Assembly: GCA_023105745.1 (NCBI GenBank)
Contig: JALGQZ010000007.1
Location: 1,070,592 to 1,134,591 of the forward strand
Length of the DNA stretch: 64,000 nucleotides
From: Austropuccinia psidii
Taxonomy: Eukaryota; Basidiomycota; Pucciniomycetes; Pucciniales; Sphaerophragmiaceae
Direction of reading: 5' to 3'
Shown here: positions 36,151 through 47,396 of the stretch, piece by piece
Layout: every line of letters begins with the position of its first letter
How positions within the stretch are numbered: the first letter of the stretch is position 1
Program-made: the position numbers and the translations under genes
Notes under the pieces: model-generated
Seen by the model: the letters and a program-made list of their open reading frames with translations, nothing else
Told to the model about the DNA's origin: nothing
Database searches by the model: none

Positions 36151-37537
36151 TTAATGTTTTTGCTGGTTTTCTTTTGTCATTTGCTCTTTTCTCTTGGTGG
36201 CAACATCCGTAATTTTCACAAATGCCTTTTCGCCACTCACGCTCCCAACTCGATGGTCTCCTTTTATTACTCCTTCAACCTTTTGACTTCCTAGAGCAGG
36301 ATTTTCAGTGTTCTGATAATCACGGTACTCGTTTTCTCGAATGGTTTGCAACTTTCTTTTGGTGGTACTATAGCCTGAGTCGTCAGTAGCCCAGTAGTTG
36401 GTGGCACCTAACGTCACTAATATGCTACTTCCGACGATCGCGGTTAGGCCGAATCGATATGTAGAATACCATCGTGGCGTCCATCCCCAACCCGTAGCCA
36501 GCATGTCCGCGTACCATACTACAGTAAAAGCCGCCCATTGTGTAGCAAGAGCTAGCTGTCCAGGTAGCAATAACGTTGGCCAAGCCAGTGCGACAGGTAA
36601 AATACCCAGCCAATATCGTTGGGTATCCTTCGGAAGGTTAGTTTGCGTGATATTCATGTCCCGAGTCGCGAATTCCATACCCCAATGGATTGCCCCTATT
36701 GCTCAAGCACAAAGATGACGTCAATGAATGGTTTGGTGGTGCGATTGAAAGTATTTTATGATGAGTGTGCACACCCAGAAATGATAATATGACAGCACCA
36801 TATGCTACTTGCAGGCTTTCATTGTGATAAAGTAATGTAAGCGCTGTTTGCGCATCAAATCTTGCAGCTAGATGGATTGACAAGGCACTTTTTAGCTATC
36901 AGTAGTGAATAAGACCAGGACCGAACGCGCAGATAGGCCGGCTTACGCAGTGATTGGCCAGAAAGGAATGCCTGACGGGCAAGATAAACTGTGGTAATCG
37001 AAGTTGCGAAATAAGGTACGAGCCCAGCAGCACCGAAAAGCATAGCGCCCCGTGGAACAACGCGTAACAAGCTGTTTATAGACTTCTGCTCAAAAAAGCA
37101 AACCATGAGTTTGCAGAAAGTGTATGTAGGTTTGAAAACCAATTTGAAGCCAAGTGACGAAGCTTGCTTGTAGTGTAGAAGAGAAAGCTGACCAAGTCAG
37201 TGAAGGCTTCAGAGCCCGATGCTGTGCCCTTGGGTGCTCCATGTAATTCTCCATCCTGAACAGTCTTTTTTGAACCACTGATAGCGTCCACAATGCTTTC
37301 CAGAGTCTTTTCAGACTCTTGCTTTGCAGTGTGAGATATATCTTTCATGTTAGAAGTGAGGGATTGTAAGCTAGACGCATGATTTGACTTGCTGATGTGA
37401 ATCTGATGGATCAGTAATGGTACCAATTGAGCCCTTTTCGGCGGTCCAAAGACAGGTGGTGATGACATCCAGGTTGCACGCCACGATGGGGATGCCGCCT
37501 TTAGCATCCCACTTGATTTACAAATCCAAGATTTCAT
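36151..37537 (-). CDS. DUF3429 / TMEM69-like mitochondrial membrane protein (four exons)
   Basis: Exons 37537-37193, 37085-36947, 36867-36775 and 36695-36151, total 1122 nt, 373 residues. Introns of 107 nt (GTCAGC..GAGCAG, phase 0), 79 nt (GTAAGC..CATCTAG, phase 1) and 79 nt (GTGTGC..CAATAG, phase 1). The joined frame gives the DUF3429 signature SFLGAIHWGMEF. Membrane segments: GAMLFGAAGLVPYFATSI, VAYGAVILSFLG, a pair around LGILPVALAWPTLLLPG and ATQWAAFTVVWYADM, and FGLTAIVGSSILVTLGA. The N-terminus (MKSWICKSSGMLKAASPSWR) is basic and poor in acidic residues, like a mitochondrial presequence. Function of the family is poorly known. The first intron has a weak donor and is the least certain part; the second to fourth exons are well supported. 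The hydrophilic C-terminal tail is lineage-specific. Confidence 0.8.
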
Positions 37538-38732
37538 TAGCCGTTGGAAACTCGGACAGTTTCTTTTCTGCACTACAGTAGTTTGGTTGAGGAGTGATTC
37601 AAGCTGATAATGATTGAAAAGTCAGTCAAAGCGCACAAAGAGTTTGATGAGTGTTGCCTGTCTTATCTTCTGATATGTGTCCACCCATACCAAATGCAAT
37701 CGGTTTATTTGAAGATGATTGCGCTGTGGATCTATGATGAGAGTGAATGACGTCATAATACGTCATTGATCTAGCTATCATCAATCTGGCTAATTAGCAA
37801 AAATTTGTAATTAAAACACCTTGGGTCTCCGAATAAGCTTTAAAGATTTTAGAGGATTAGCCCATTCTGATTGAAAATTAAATTTATTAAAAATTTGAGT
37901 TATCATACTTTAACAAGAAAAATTCATCGACTAAGCAAATAAACCTTTAAGCTTCCATAAGGGATCGAACCTCATACCGCTCAAGGTGAGAGGTAGAGTA
38001 CTATACTGTACTATAAATGGATACTCTCATATAGTATGGTGGAAATAAGTATAAATACCTGTGCTTTTACATTTAACTAGAATCCATTATTTCAATGGCT
38101 AATCATTAATACCTTGGTTTATTATTGGAGACATCAAAACTTGAAAATAATTACATTTTTTTGCTTTACAGAGCATATTTTTCTTAACAAAAAGAAATAA
38201 TTGAACAAACTTACTTTCTAGTGGGGAATTACGGTACAAGAACTCTTAAAAAAATTCCTAATAAATAAATTTACTTTTCTTTTTTTTTCTTTATTAATAT
38301 CTGAAATTTAAAGAAAAATTTGATTAAATTTTATTTTTGCTTATTTTCTTATATTCTTTCCAGTTTTTTCAAGTACTTAATTAGGTAATTAAAAATATAG
38401 AAGGATCTAATAACTAAAACTTTTTTTACTAAATTAGAAATCATTATCAATTTTTTCCATAAAAAGACATTGAACTTATGTTATATATATTTCGTTAATT
38501 TTTGAAAGTTGAACAATGATCTTTGATTAAAACATTCAACCATAAGTACTACCTAAAGGTTTTTTTTAAAAAAAAATTATACTATATCCGGTTCTCAAAA
38601 GTAATTTCTAAAAATGCTCAAGTTTAATCATCATATGATAACTTTGTTCCAATTGGATTGTATCATTTCATCTTTTATAATGACAAAAAGGGCTTTCACC
38701 CCGATTATCATCTGATCCTCTCAACCGAAACC
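37538..38732. other. Intergenic region with a tRNA-like relic
   Basis: About 1.2 kb of increasingly AT-rich DNA upstream of the DUF3429 gene. No protein-coding frame is convincing. The only structure noted is the tRNA-like segment at 37951-38020. Confidence 0.45.
37951..38020 (-). pseudogene. tRNA-like relic with a B box
   Basis: The minus strand has GGTTCGATCCC (37961-37971), a match to the polymerase III B box, within a possible T arm (TGAGG-TTCGATC-CCTTA, one G-T pair), followed by TGGAAGC. The matching 5' acceptor strand (GCTTCCA) is not found upstream and no clear anticodon arm forms. Probably a decayed tRNA or a tRNA-derived SINE piece. Confidence 0.3.
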
Positions 38733-39310
38733 ATGTCAACTTCAAAAAACCCCAATCCCCCACAGTTTATTGCTGCTAACAATGAGATCCTAGTAGAGGT
38801 AAGAGATTACATCTTACCACAGTTCAAAAATAAAAAAAATTATAATGAGAAAAACTAAAATTTTCATATTCAAAAAAATGGCAATCATAGCACTCCCCAA
38901 ATTTAAATTCAAAGCAAATCAGCGATTCTTGCACATGTAATTGTGGTCCAAGAGTAGTCGGCCGAAGAATACAAAGAAGCAAGCCAAAGAGGAACAAAGT
39001 CCGAATCTCTGGTAATACTTCCAATGCTCATGTTCTTCAAACTGAGGGAATGCTCTTTTACCCACTTCAATTAATCAAAAACTCTCAAGACACTGACCAC
39101 AGTGAACATTATGTACCAATAAAACCTATTTGCCTTGTTCCGATTGACCAACCTAAATTAAATGGCAAAGATGAAATAGTTTTTCATGGAAGAATTGTAT
39201 TTGAAGCCCAAGCAGGCTCTGAAGCACACAATAGCAGCGATCTCAACCAGGACAACAATATACAACCGACGATAAATTCTTTACTGAAAGGTAAAGGACG
39301 TGCAAATTAA
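38733..39310 (+). CDS. Possible two-exon gene of unknown function (161 aa)
   Basis: Exon 1 is 38733-38798 (MSTSKNPNPPQFIAANNEIL) and exon 2 is 38891-39310. The intron is 92 nt (GTAAGA to ATCATAG), phase 0, and both exons are open in the joined frame. Exon 2 encodes CTCNCGPRVVGRRIQRSKPK (a small cysteine cluster with a basic run), then a hydrophobic/polar part with YVPIKPICLVPIDQ and KDEIVFHGRIVFEAQ. I recognise no family; the Cys-rich basic N-terminal piece faintly recalls the start of some Tnp2/CACTA-type transposon proteins. A donor-like GTAAAG near the 3' end could extend it. It may be a gene fragment. Confidence 0.4.
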
Positions 39311-40068
39311 ACTCATTCCATCACTAAAACTTTTATTGTTATTGAAATTGATATTTTACTACAAAATATAAATGAAACAATTTCTTCCTTGTTAGGTGGA
39401 CTCAATTTATGTATGGATAAAAATTAATAGAACCTCAATCTATGCTTATTGGCTAACCCACTTGGCCATGTATTAAGAGCAAATTATCATAGCTTCATAA
39501 AAGGGTCGTCATCTCACATTTATACCGTCCGAACTCGCATTCCAAAGTCATACTTCATAAACATGAAAAGTTAGATTGAAAATATGTTGTATGTTTTTAT
39601 TTCATCTTTTAAGTACAACATACATTTTAAGCAAAAGAGAAATAGAGATACTTCAAACCAAATTTTTTGAATCACAGCTCAAATAAAGAAGTTCAAGAAT
39701 GAATTTTGAATTCAAATTAATTCAAATGTAAAAACAAAAAAAAGCATAATTGAAGACTGTTTATCAAAATCATAAAAATCTAAACAGTAAAATTTAATAA
39801 TAGATATAGCAGTTAATGAAAGAGCTTATTCATGAAGAGATATAAAAATTGATGGGTTTACTTAATTGAATAACCAAATGGATTGTTTTTTTTTAATTTT
39901 TTTTTTTTCAATTATTCTTTGAAAAAAATAATCAACTATTTATAACAAAAAAATATAATAATAATATGATTATCAATTTCAGTTTCTATTAAGCTTTATC
40001 AATAGAATTATCAAGAGTAATTTTAAATATGATAATAATAATAATAATAATAATAACAATAATTTTAT
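39311..40068. other. AT-rich intergenic DNA with an (AAT)n tract
   Basis: About 760 bp, no coding frame supported. Poly-T runs near 39885-39910 and an (ATA/AAT) microsatellite at about 40030-40058, immediately before the LTR S3. Confidence 0.5.
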
Positions 40069-41284
40069 TGTGAGCCCTAGAGGTATTTTTACATACCCAA
40101 AAGACCACAAATAACAAAATTATGTTATAATTTTAAATAAATTTATTTGTGTTTTACAAACAAAAATTAAAATATAAATCTAAAATTTATATAAAAAATG
40201 AAAATTTTAATTATAATTTAAAACTAAAATTACATTTAAATTTAAAATTGTGAAAATACACTTTTACTTGAAAAAATTGAATAAAAATAAATTTTCACCA
40301 AAAATATTAAAATTAAAATATTTTTTTGGAAAAAAAGTTAATAAAATTTATTATAAATTTTTTTCAACAAATAAACTTATTTAAATTACTTCACCATTGG
40401 AGTCCCAATAAGAAATCAGGTGGGGTCACCTCTAAGTGAAAATTCTGTAGCTCAACTCTAAATAAGCTTAAATTAAGTTTTTAGTATTTTTGGTATGAAA
40501 GTAGGAAAATTCTTGGAAACTTAGCTTAATTCACACCAAATGTGGTGCTATCAATCAATTTTTGTGTTAAAATTGAGGTGTGGTGTGTAGTTTAGAAGCT
40601 ATAAGGAATTGAAGTATTTTCCATTGAAATGTCAAAATCTGTGTGTGTATTACATAAGTGAGCTTGGATTTGAATATATGGAATGAATAATTAAAGTTGT
40701 GTACTGTAACATTTCAATTGAATTACATATGTGAAATTCTAGTATAGTACATGATGAGGAATCAAAGAAAAAAATAAATTGGAAAGATTAATTTTTTGGG
40801 GGGAAAGGAATCTTGGCTCCAAGGGTGCCAGACTCCCCAAATTTCCTTGATTACAGGAGTGGAATTTCAAAATTAATGCAAAATATCATCAATTTTGGCC
40901 TTGAATGGAGTCACAGGGTCTGTGACTCAATTGATGAAAAAGGTTTTGATACCAACCAGGACAGTTTTAACTGTTTCCAAGAGTGTAAAACTACCCTTGA
41001 GCTAAGAAAATCTTATTAAAAACATTTTTAACTGGCTCTGAGGTCTCTTACACACATTCTGATGTGTTTTTAAGGCTTTAAACCAATTATTACCATAGGA
41101 ATGACTGATTTAAGGGACCAAAATGGCTAAACCCAGCCCGTTTTTGGTCTAAACCAGGGTTCAACTATGCCATAGTTTGCATTTCTTTTCTCAGAATTTT
41201 TATAAACACTGATAAGAGTAAATTTTACCTTTGGAGTAAGGAAATTGGTGGCTATAAAAGAATGTCTTCTTTGCCCCTCTTGTC
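40069..41284 (+). repeat. Truncated plus-strand LTR S3 (A/B/F-like)
   Basis: Begins TGTGAGCCCTAGAGG and follows the F LTR up to the TATA region (GGCTATAAAAGAATG), then breaks off after TTTGCCCCTC. It contains the GAGTCACAG...CTGTGACTC inverted repeat (about 40907-40928). The 28 bp up to the G LTR (41285-41312) are of unknown origin. Confidence 0.75.
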
Positions 41285-41312
41285 AGCCTGTGACTCAAAA
41301 CCAGAGCACAAG

Positions 41313-42076
41313 TGTCACAGGGGCTCTTCTAAATGAAGAGGGCCTGGCACTCAGTGAACAGACTTACTTATGGAGGGCTCAGAAGGAATACTCAAATGAT
41401 AAGAGTAATGGAGTAAGAGGATAAATTCCTAGTCATAAAATAATAAGTATAAAAAGATATGAGAGAAAAACAAAAGCAATAATAAAGAGCCAACCACAAA
41501 TAATCCTGTACCACTGTTTCAACCTGTTCAGAAAAGAGAAAAGGATTAATAAAGGATATGGCCACCAGGACTCTACTGAACAGGTGAGGGAAGGCAAAGA
41601 CTAACTTAATAAATAGTAAAATAATATTTCTTAATGAGAAATAAAATAGTATTAAATAATAAATCCAATATCTTAATTAACTGGGGGAAAAACCCCCAGG
41701 CGGCTGAAGAGGGGCTAGTATATGTGAGAAATACCAGCCTTGGAGTTTGAGTGTTCAGATACTTGCCTGTATGCTGGAAGAAGTTGGATGTGGGATTGAA
41801 TCCTGTATTGGTGAATCCAATACAGATTATACAGTCAATACAGGTATTTGCGCCTGTATTTGGTGAATCCTGTATTTGGGTCTTGCCTGTATGAAACTGT
41901 ATTGAGGTCTGAAAACCCTATTTGGCTCTTGCCTGTATGAAACTGTATTGAGGTCTGAAAGCTGTATTTGGAGAATGTTGAATGAAACCACCTTGCTGAT
42001 TGGGTTTTGAAGGGTATCAATGAAGTAATGATTGTTGAAGATGATTGGTAATGCCCCTGCCTCCTTGGCTGTGAAA
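41313..42076 (-). repeat. 3' LTR of element G (764 bp)
   Basis: Starts TGTCACAGGGGC; ends CTGTGAAA (decayed CTGTGACA). It aligns with 42299-43028 and 60839-61550 and shares their CCTGTATT-type repeats. Confidence 0.88.
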
Positions 42077-42298
42077 TTATCCCCCTCTTGAAAGTGGTGA
42101 GCTCTGAGCACCATAAGTATAGTGAGTCTTGATGAGCTTGCAATCAATCCATACAGTTCCTTCCCCCAATTCCTTAAATTTGTCCCATTAAACTTTCTTC
42201 TTCAATCAATACTCAAACAAAATCTTCATTTGATCACTTGTAGGTATTTTCCCCTTGATCTTGATTCTGAATTCCCTCTTTTCCTTCAAAATGCCTTC
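42077..42298 (-). other. Polypurine tract and 3' end of element G
   Basis: The minus strand reads AAGAGGGGGATAA next to the 3' LTR (42077-42089). The rest matches 43029-43250 of E and is noncoding. Confidence 0.75.
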
Positions 42299-43028
42299 TG
42301 TCACAGGGGCTCTTCTAAATGAAGAGGGCCTGGCACTCAGTGAACAGACTTACTTAAGGAGGGCTCAAAATACTCAAGAACAGGATAGACAGAATGCAAG
42401 GATAAATTCATGATAAAAGAATAAGAGTACTAAGAAAAAGAAATAACAATAAGTAATAAATAGAGAGCCAACCACTAAGTAATCCTGAGTCACTGTTTCA
42501 ACCTGTTCAGAAAAGAGAAAAGGAATTAATAAGGATATGGCCACCAGGACTCTACTGAACAGGTGAGGGAAGGCTAAGACTAACTTAATAAGTAATAAAG
42601 TAATATTCCAAAAGTGAGAACAAAATGATATTAAATAATAAATCAACTATTTTAATTAACTGGGGGAAAAACCCCCAGGTGGGTGAAGAGGGGCTGGTAT
42701 ATGTGAGAAATGCCAGCCTTGGAGTTTGAGTGTTGAGATACTTGCCTGTATGCTGGAAGAAGTTGGATGTGGGATTGAATCCTGTATTGGTGAATCCAAT
42801 ACAGGTGATACAGTCAATACAGGTATTTGCGCCTGTATTGATGACAAGCCTGTATTTGGTGAATCCTGTATTTGAGTCTTGCCTGTATGGAACTGTATTG
42901 AGGTATGAAAACTGTATTGGGTGAATTGTTGAATGAAACCCCCTTGCTGATTGGGTTTTGAAGGGTATCCATGATATAATGATTTGCTGATGATGATTAG
43001 AAATGCCCCTGCCTCCTTGGCTGTGACA
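42299..43028 (-). repeat. 3' LTR of element E (730 bp)
   Basis: Perfect terminal inverted repeat TGTCACAG...CTGTGACA. The U3 part has many copies of CCTGTATT and its complement (about 42740-42930). Confidence 0.93.
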
Positions 43029-44923
43029 TTATCCCCCTCTTGAAAGTGGTGAGCTCTGAGCACCATAAGTATAGTGAGTCTTGATGAGCTTGCAATCAAT
43101 TCAAACAGTTCTTTCCCCCAATTCCTTAAGATTTTCCCCTTAAAACCTCTTCTTCAATCAATACTCAAACCAATCTTCATTTGACTATTTGTAGGTATTT
43201 TCCCCTTGATTTTGATTCTGAATTTCCTCTGTTTCATTCAAACTGCCTTCAATCTTCATAAAAATTGCTTTAATCTTGTCTTGAGTTTCTTCATCAATTT
43301 TTCTTGAGTCCTCATGGCTTTTGAAAGGTGGTTGATTTGGGTTTTTGTCCCAAGACCACTTGAAATCATCATAATTTTGAATTTTAGAGTGTTGGCATAA
43401 GGTGGCCAACATTTGAAATTTTGGACCAAATGAGTAGTCCTGGCCAAAATCCCTGAAAATGTGAATAAATGGGTTTTTTGGCCAATTTGCGCAAAAATGC
43501 GCAAAATGCGCAAATGCGCAAATATGCCATATGTGGCATAAATTGGTGAAAATAATGAAAAAACTGAATTCTTGTGAAAAAATGGCCTAAAGGTGGGTTT
43601 TGGCCATTTTGCGCATTTTTGCGCAAAATGCGCAAATATGGCATATGTGGCATAAATTGGTGAAAATAATGAAAAAACTGAATTATTGTGAAAAAATTGC
43701 CTAAAAGTGGGTTTTGGCCATTTTGCGCAAAATGCGCAAATGTGCAATTATAATGATTTTGGCCAAAAAGGCCTTTTGAAGGCTTTTGACAAGAAAAAGG
43801 CCCTTTTGCGCAAAAAATGCGCAAAAGTGCGCAAATGCGCAAATCACCCAATGTGCACAATTAAGCATATTATGATAAGAATTGATGAAAAATGGCTGTT
43901 TTGATGTTTTGAGGTCTGATATGGCCAATTGTGCCAAAGTGCATATCTTGATGAAATTGGCCAATTGGGCCATTTGAAACAATTTCTTCTATGAACTTGA
44001 TTTTTTTCTCTTGAATATCTTCTTCTTATCCCCTCCTTGATTGGTCAATTGCCATAAACACCTTGCTGATTGGGTTTTGGCTTTCAATTTTTATCTTAAG
44101 GAATGAGTTCAAGGCTGACATTCATATTTGACTCCACTGCCTCTGGTTCCCCGCCTTTTGTGATTTGGAGATGCCTTGGTTATAAAGTTTAAAGAAACCT
44201 TGAAGAAATTTTGATGCGTATTACTGGTAGTTGGTCTCCATTATTACTATTGTTATTTCCCTTTTTACATGAAAATAGATGAATTAGCCTCCCAATACAA
44301 AATATGGGAGGATTGACTGCTGCTTAAAAGAAGGAAATTAAAAAAAACAAGAATTATACAAGTAAAGAAACTAAAAGAAATGAAATGAAAAGAAATGAGA
44401 GAAAAAAAAGAGAGTAAAGAAAGAAATATGAAATGCCTGGGGGTTGTATTTCTTGTGGTGAGTTGTTTGATTTTGGCCAAAAGATTCTGAAAGATGAAAT
44501 CAAGCATTTGATGCTCACAGCGTGGCCAAGGTAATGTTTTTACAAGAATTAGACCCCTCAGGGATGCATACCAGGAGATGGAACTTACTTTCATAACTTC
44601 CACTCCCCACCAAGCACCATAAATGAAGATTGAAATATGCCATAAGATGAATTTGATAATGAATGTCTTGAAAGATAATTTATGGCATGATTAAAGAAAG
44701 AAGAGAAAATAAAAGAAAAGATTGGGCCAAATCTTGATGAAAGGTCCAAATATTGAGGGTATTATGTTGCAAGGCCTTCTGAACCTGTCCAAAAAATTGA
44801 CAAGTGCTCACAAAGTGGCCAAGGTGATGCTTACAACAAATTTGGTAGAATACCCCCTTAAAGGTGCATGCCAGGAGAGGAACTTACTTTCATAACCTCC
44901 AATCCCCACCAAGCACCATAAAA
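43029..44923 (-). other. Long 3' untranslated region of element E
   Basis: About 1.9 kb between the pol stop (44924) and the LTR. Polypurine tract AAGAGGGGGATAA at 43029-43041. No gene is supported: the open frames at 43185-43982 fall in the TGCGCA repeat region and have no family resemblance. Includes T-rich/A-rich stretches at 44320-44420. Confidence 0.7.
43470..43850. repeat. Tandem repeat with TGCGCA array in the E 3' region
   Basis: About 2.4 copies of a 115-125 bp unit (43470-43596, 43597-43709, then partial). Each has TGCGCA hexamers, a GCCATATGTGGC palindrome and a CAAAATGG/GGCCTAAA block. About 13 TGCGCA occurrences are visible in total. Confidence 0.8.
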
Positions 44924-47396
44924 TCAAACTCTTGAGGCATTTGGGCCAGGCTTGTCAGGATACAAAGTGTGAAAGTCCTTGACAAGGTCTGGAGAGTTGG
45001 TAAGGTTGGAAGCTGGTTCCCAAGTTGTTCTTTCTGGGTCTTCACTGAATCCTTTCCACTCAACTAAGTACCATGATGAGCCTCTCTTGAGTTTTGAGTC
45101 CAGAACCTGAGCCACTTCCCATTCTTCTTGCTCTTCCACTATTACTGGTGGCGGTGGCAATTGCTGTCGATTTGGGATAGTTGATTGCTTCACTGGTTCT
45201 AACAAAGAAATATGGAAAACAGGGTGAACTGACTTCCATTGTTGAGGAAACTTGAGGTGATATGCATGGCTGCCAATCTTCTTCAGAACTTCAAAAGGTC
45301 CCAACCATCTTTCTGAGAGCTTCTTGGTGGGTCTTGTTGTCTTGATGCTCTTGGAGGCTAGCCATACTTTGTCCCCAGGTTAGAAATCAGGTGGAATTGC
45401 TCTATTTCTATCTGCATACTTCTTGAATCTCCTTATTGCTGACTCTAATTCTTCTTTGACAACTTGCTGTACTGATTGGAGTTTTGTTGATAACTTTCCA
45501 GAAGGTGAATCTTGAGAAACATGGATTGAGTCAAAGCTGGGATTTCTTCCATAAATGGTGAAAAAAGGTGATTGCTTTGTGGATGAATGTTCTGCATTAT
45601 TATAGGCAAACTCAGCCAGAGGGAGCCAGGTGTGCCAGTCATCTTGATGGTAACTGACATACATCCGAAGATACTGTTCTAGAATCTGATTTACCCTCTC
45701 TGTCTGTCCATCTGTTTCAGGGTGAAAGGCAGTTAAAAGATCTCTTGATATCTTGAGCTGCTGACACAATTGAGTCCAAAATGATGAAACAAATAATGAA
45801 CCTCTATCACTAACAATACTGATTGGAAGACCATGTTTGGAAGAGACATGATTAATGAATATTTGAGCTGAGTCCAAAGCAGTGATTGTTGAATAAGTTG
45901 GAATAAATATTGCCATTTTTGAAAATCTGTGTACAACTACTAAAATTGAATCAAAGCTGCTTGACAAGGGCAATTGAGTGATAATGTCCATTGATAAAGA
46001 ATTCCAAGGACCAGATGGAATTTGAAGAGGCTTGAGTAATCCAAACTTCTTATGGTGGATGTTCTTGTTTCTTGAACATTGCTGACATGAGGACACATAG
46101 CCCTTGATTATTTGATTCATGCCAGCCCAATAAAAATCCCTCTTGATGAGCTTGAGGGTCTTCTCCTGGCCAGGATGGCCAGCCAACGGTGAGTCATGAC
46201 GCCTTTGAAGAATGTCCAATTGAACTTCATGATTGCTTGGAATAACTACTCTATCTTTGAACAATAATAATTTTGCTTGAGGTTCAAGAGAATAGTCTGG
46301 GACTGATTCTCCTCTTGCTAATTTCTTGAGAATCTCCTTATAGTATTTGTCTTGCCATACTTTTCTTTGAATCTGATCAACTAAATCTGAAAACATTTCA
46401 ACTTTTATGGAAAAGAATCTTGACTCTTGAATTTAATTTTGCTTGAGAACTTGATGAAAGTTTTGAGGATTCTTGCTGATGAAATCCACCCCCCTCTCTG
46501 GGTACACGTCGTCCCGACGTGACAAGGCATCTGGTAAAGTGGCCAGCCTGCCTGGGTGGTAAGTGATAACAAAGTGAAATTCAGACAAAAATTCAGCCCA
46601 ACGGGCTTGACGACGAGTAAGGACTTTAGAGGACATAAAATATTGGAGAGAACAATGGTCTGTCAAGACCTCAAAGAAATCAGAAAGAGAAAGGAGAAAG
46701 GCTCTCCAGCACTTGAGAGCCCAAAATATGCCAAGGAGTTCCTTGTCATGAATTTCATAGTTGAGTTCAGCTGGTAAGAGCTTGCGACTATCAAATGCAA
46801 TGGGATGCTTTCCTGAGTCATTCAACTGACTCAGTACAGCACCCAAGGCATAATCAGAGGCATCAGTCTCTACAATAGTTGGGAGAGAAGGATTAAAGTG
46901 AGAGAGGATAGGAGCAGTGGTGAAAGCTTCTTTGAGTATCTGAAACTGGCTAAGAGCTTCCTCATTGAAGATGAAGGGAGAATCTTTTTTGAGAAGGGAA
47001 GTGAGAGCAGAGATTGTTTTGGAATAATTTTTAATGAAACGACGATAAAAGTTGGCAAAGCCAAGAAAAGATTGGAGGGCCTTGATGTTCTTGGGCTGAG
47101 GCCAATTGAGTATTTGTTGAACTTTTGGAGAATCCATCTTGAGGCCATCACTTGAAACAACATAGCCCAAGTATTCCACACTTGAGGCATGGAATACACA
47201 CTTGGAGGCTTTAGCAAACAAATTATTGTCTCTTGGTCTTGGGAGAACAGAGGCCACATGTTTAACATGTTCATCCAAAGAGCTAGAGAAGACCATAATA
47301 TCATCTAAGTACACTACAACAAAAATGTCCAAATAATCTGCAAAGATATCATTCACAAGATTTTGGAATGAAGCTGGAGCATTGGTTAAGCCAAAT
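44924..47396 (-). pseudogene. Element E pol, C-terminal half (RT end, RNase H, integrase, chromodomain)
   Basis: All three open pieces (46433-47356, 45380-46396, 44924-45304) lie in one frame and are separated by TAA codons at 46433 and 45380; at the latter, element G has a CAA (Gln) codon. Motifs: YLDDIMVF (reverse transcriptase), LQSFLGFANFYRRFIKNYS, ETDASDYALGAVLSQ (RNase H), HDSPLAGHPGQEKTLKLI with CQQCSR (integrase zinc-binding), MDIITQLP, SDRGSLF and GQTERVNQ (DDE core), and the chromodomain WYLVEWKGFSEDPERTTWEP. The N-terminal side is cut by F at 47396. Confidence 0.88.

Noticed and set aside
36398..36718. 106-codon plus-strand frame over the DUF3429 gene
   Set aside because: Antisense shadow; the minus-strand exons show the family signature and correct splice phases.
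40030..40066. Possible CRISPR-like or regulatory repeat
   Set aside because: Simple (AAT)n microsatellite; no spacers or repeat structure.
42374..42646. 90-codon hydrophobic frame in E-type LTRs (also 60914-61186)
   Set aside because: Repeated only because the LTR is repeated; it is in the noncoding LTR and the frame is not kept in G or D.
41313..43250. Tandem duplication of an LTR plus flank
   Set aside because: Explained by insertion of E into G: the CCTTC duplication and matching 3' regions account for both copies.
43185..43982. Overlapping minus-strand frames of 75-163 codons with repeated CAFCA-type residues
   Set aside because: They arise from the TGCGCA tandem repeat in the 3' region of E, exist in several frames at once, and have no family resemblance.
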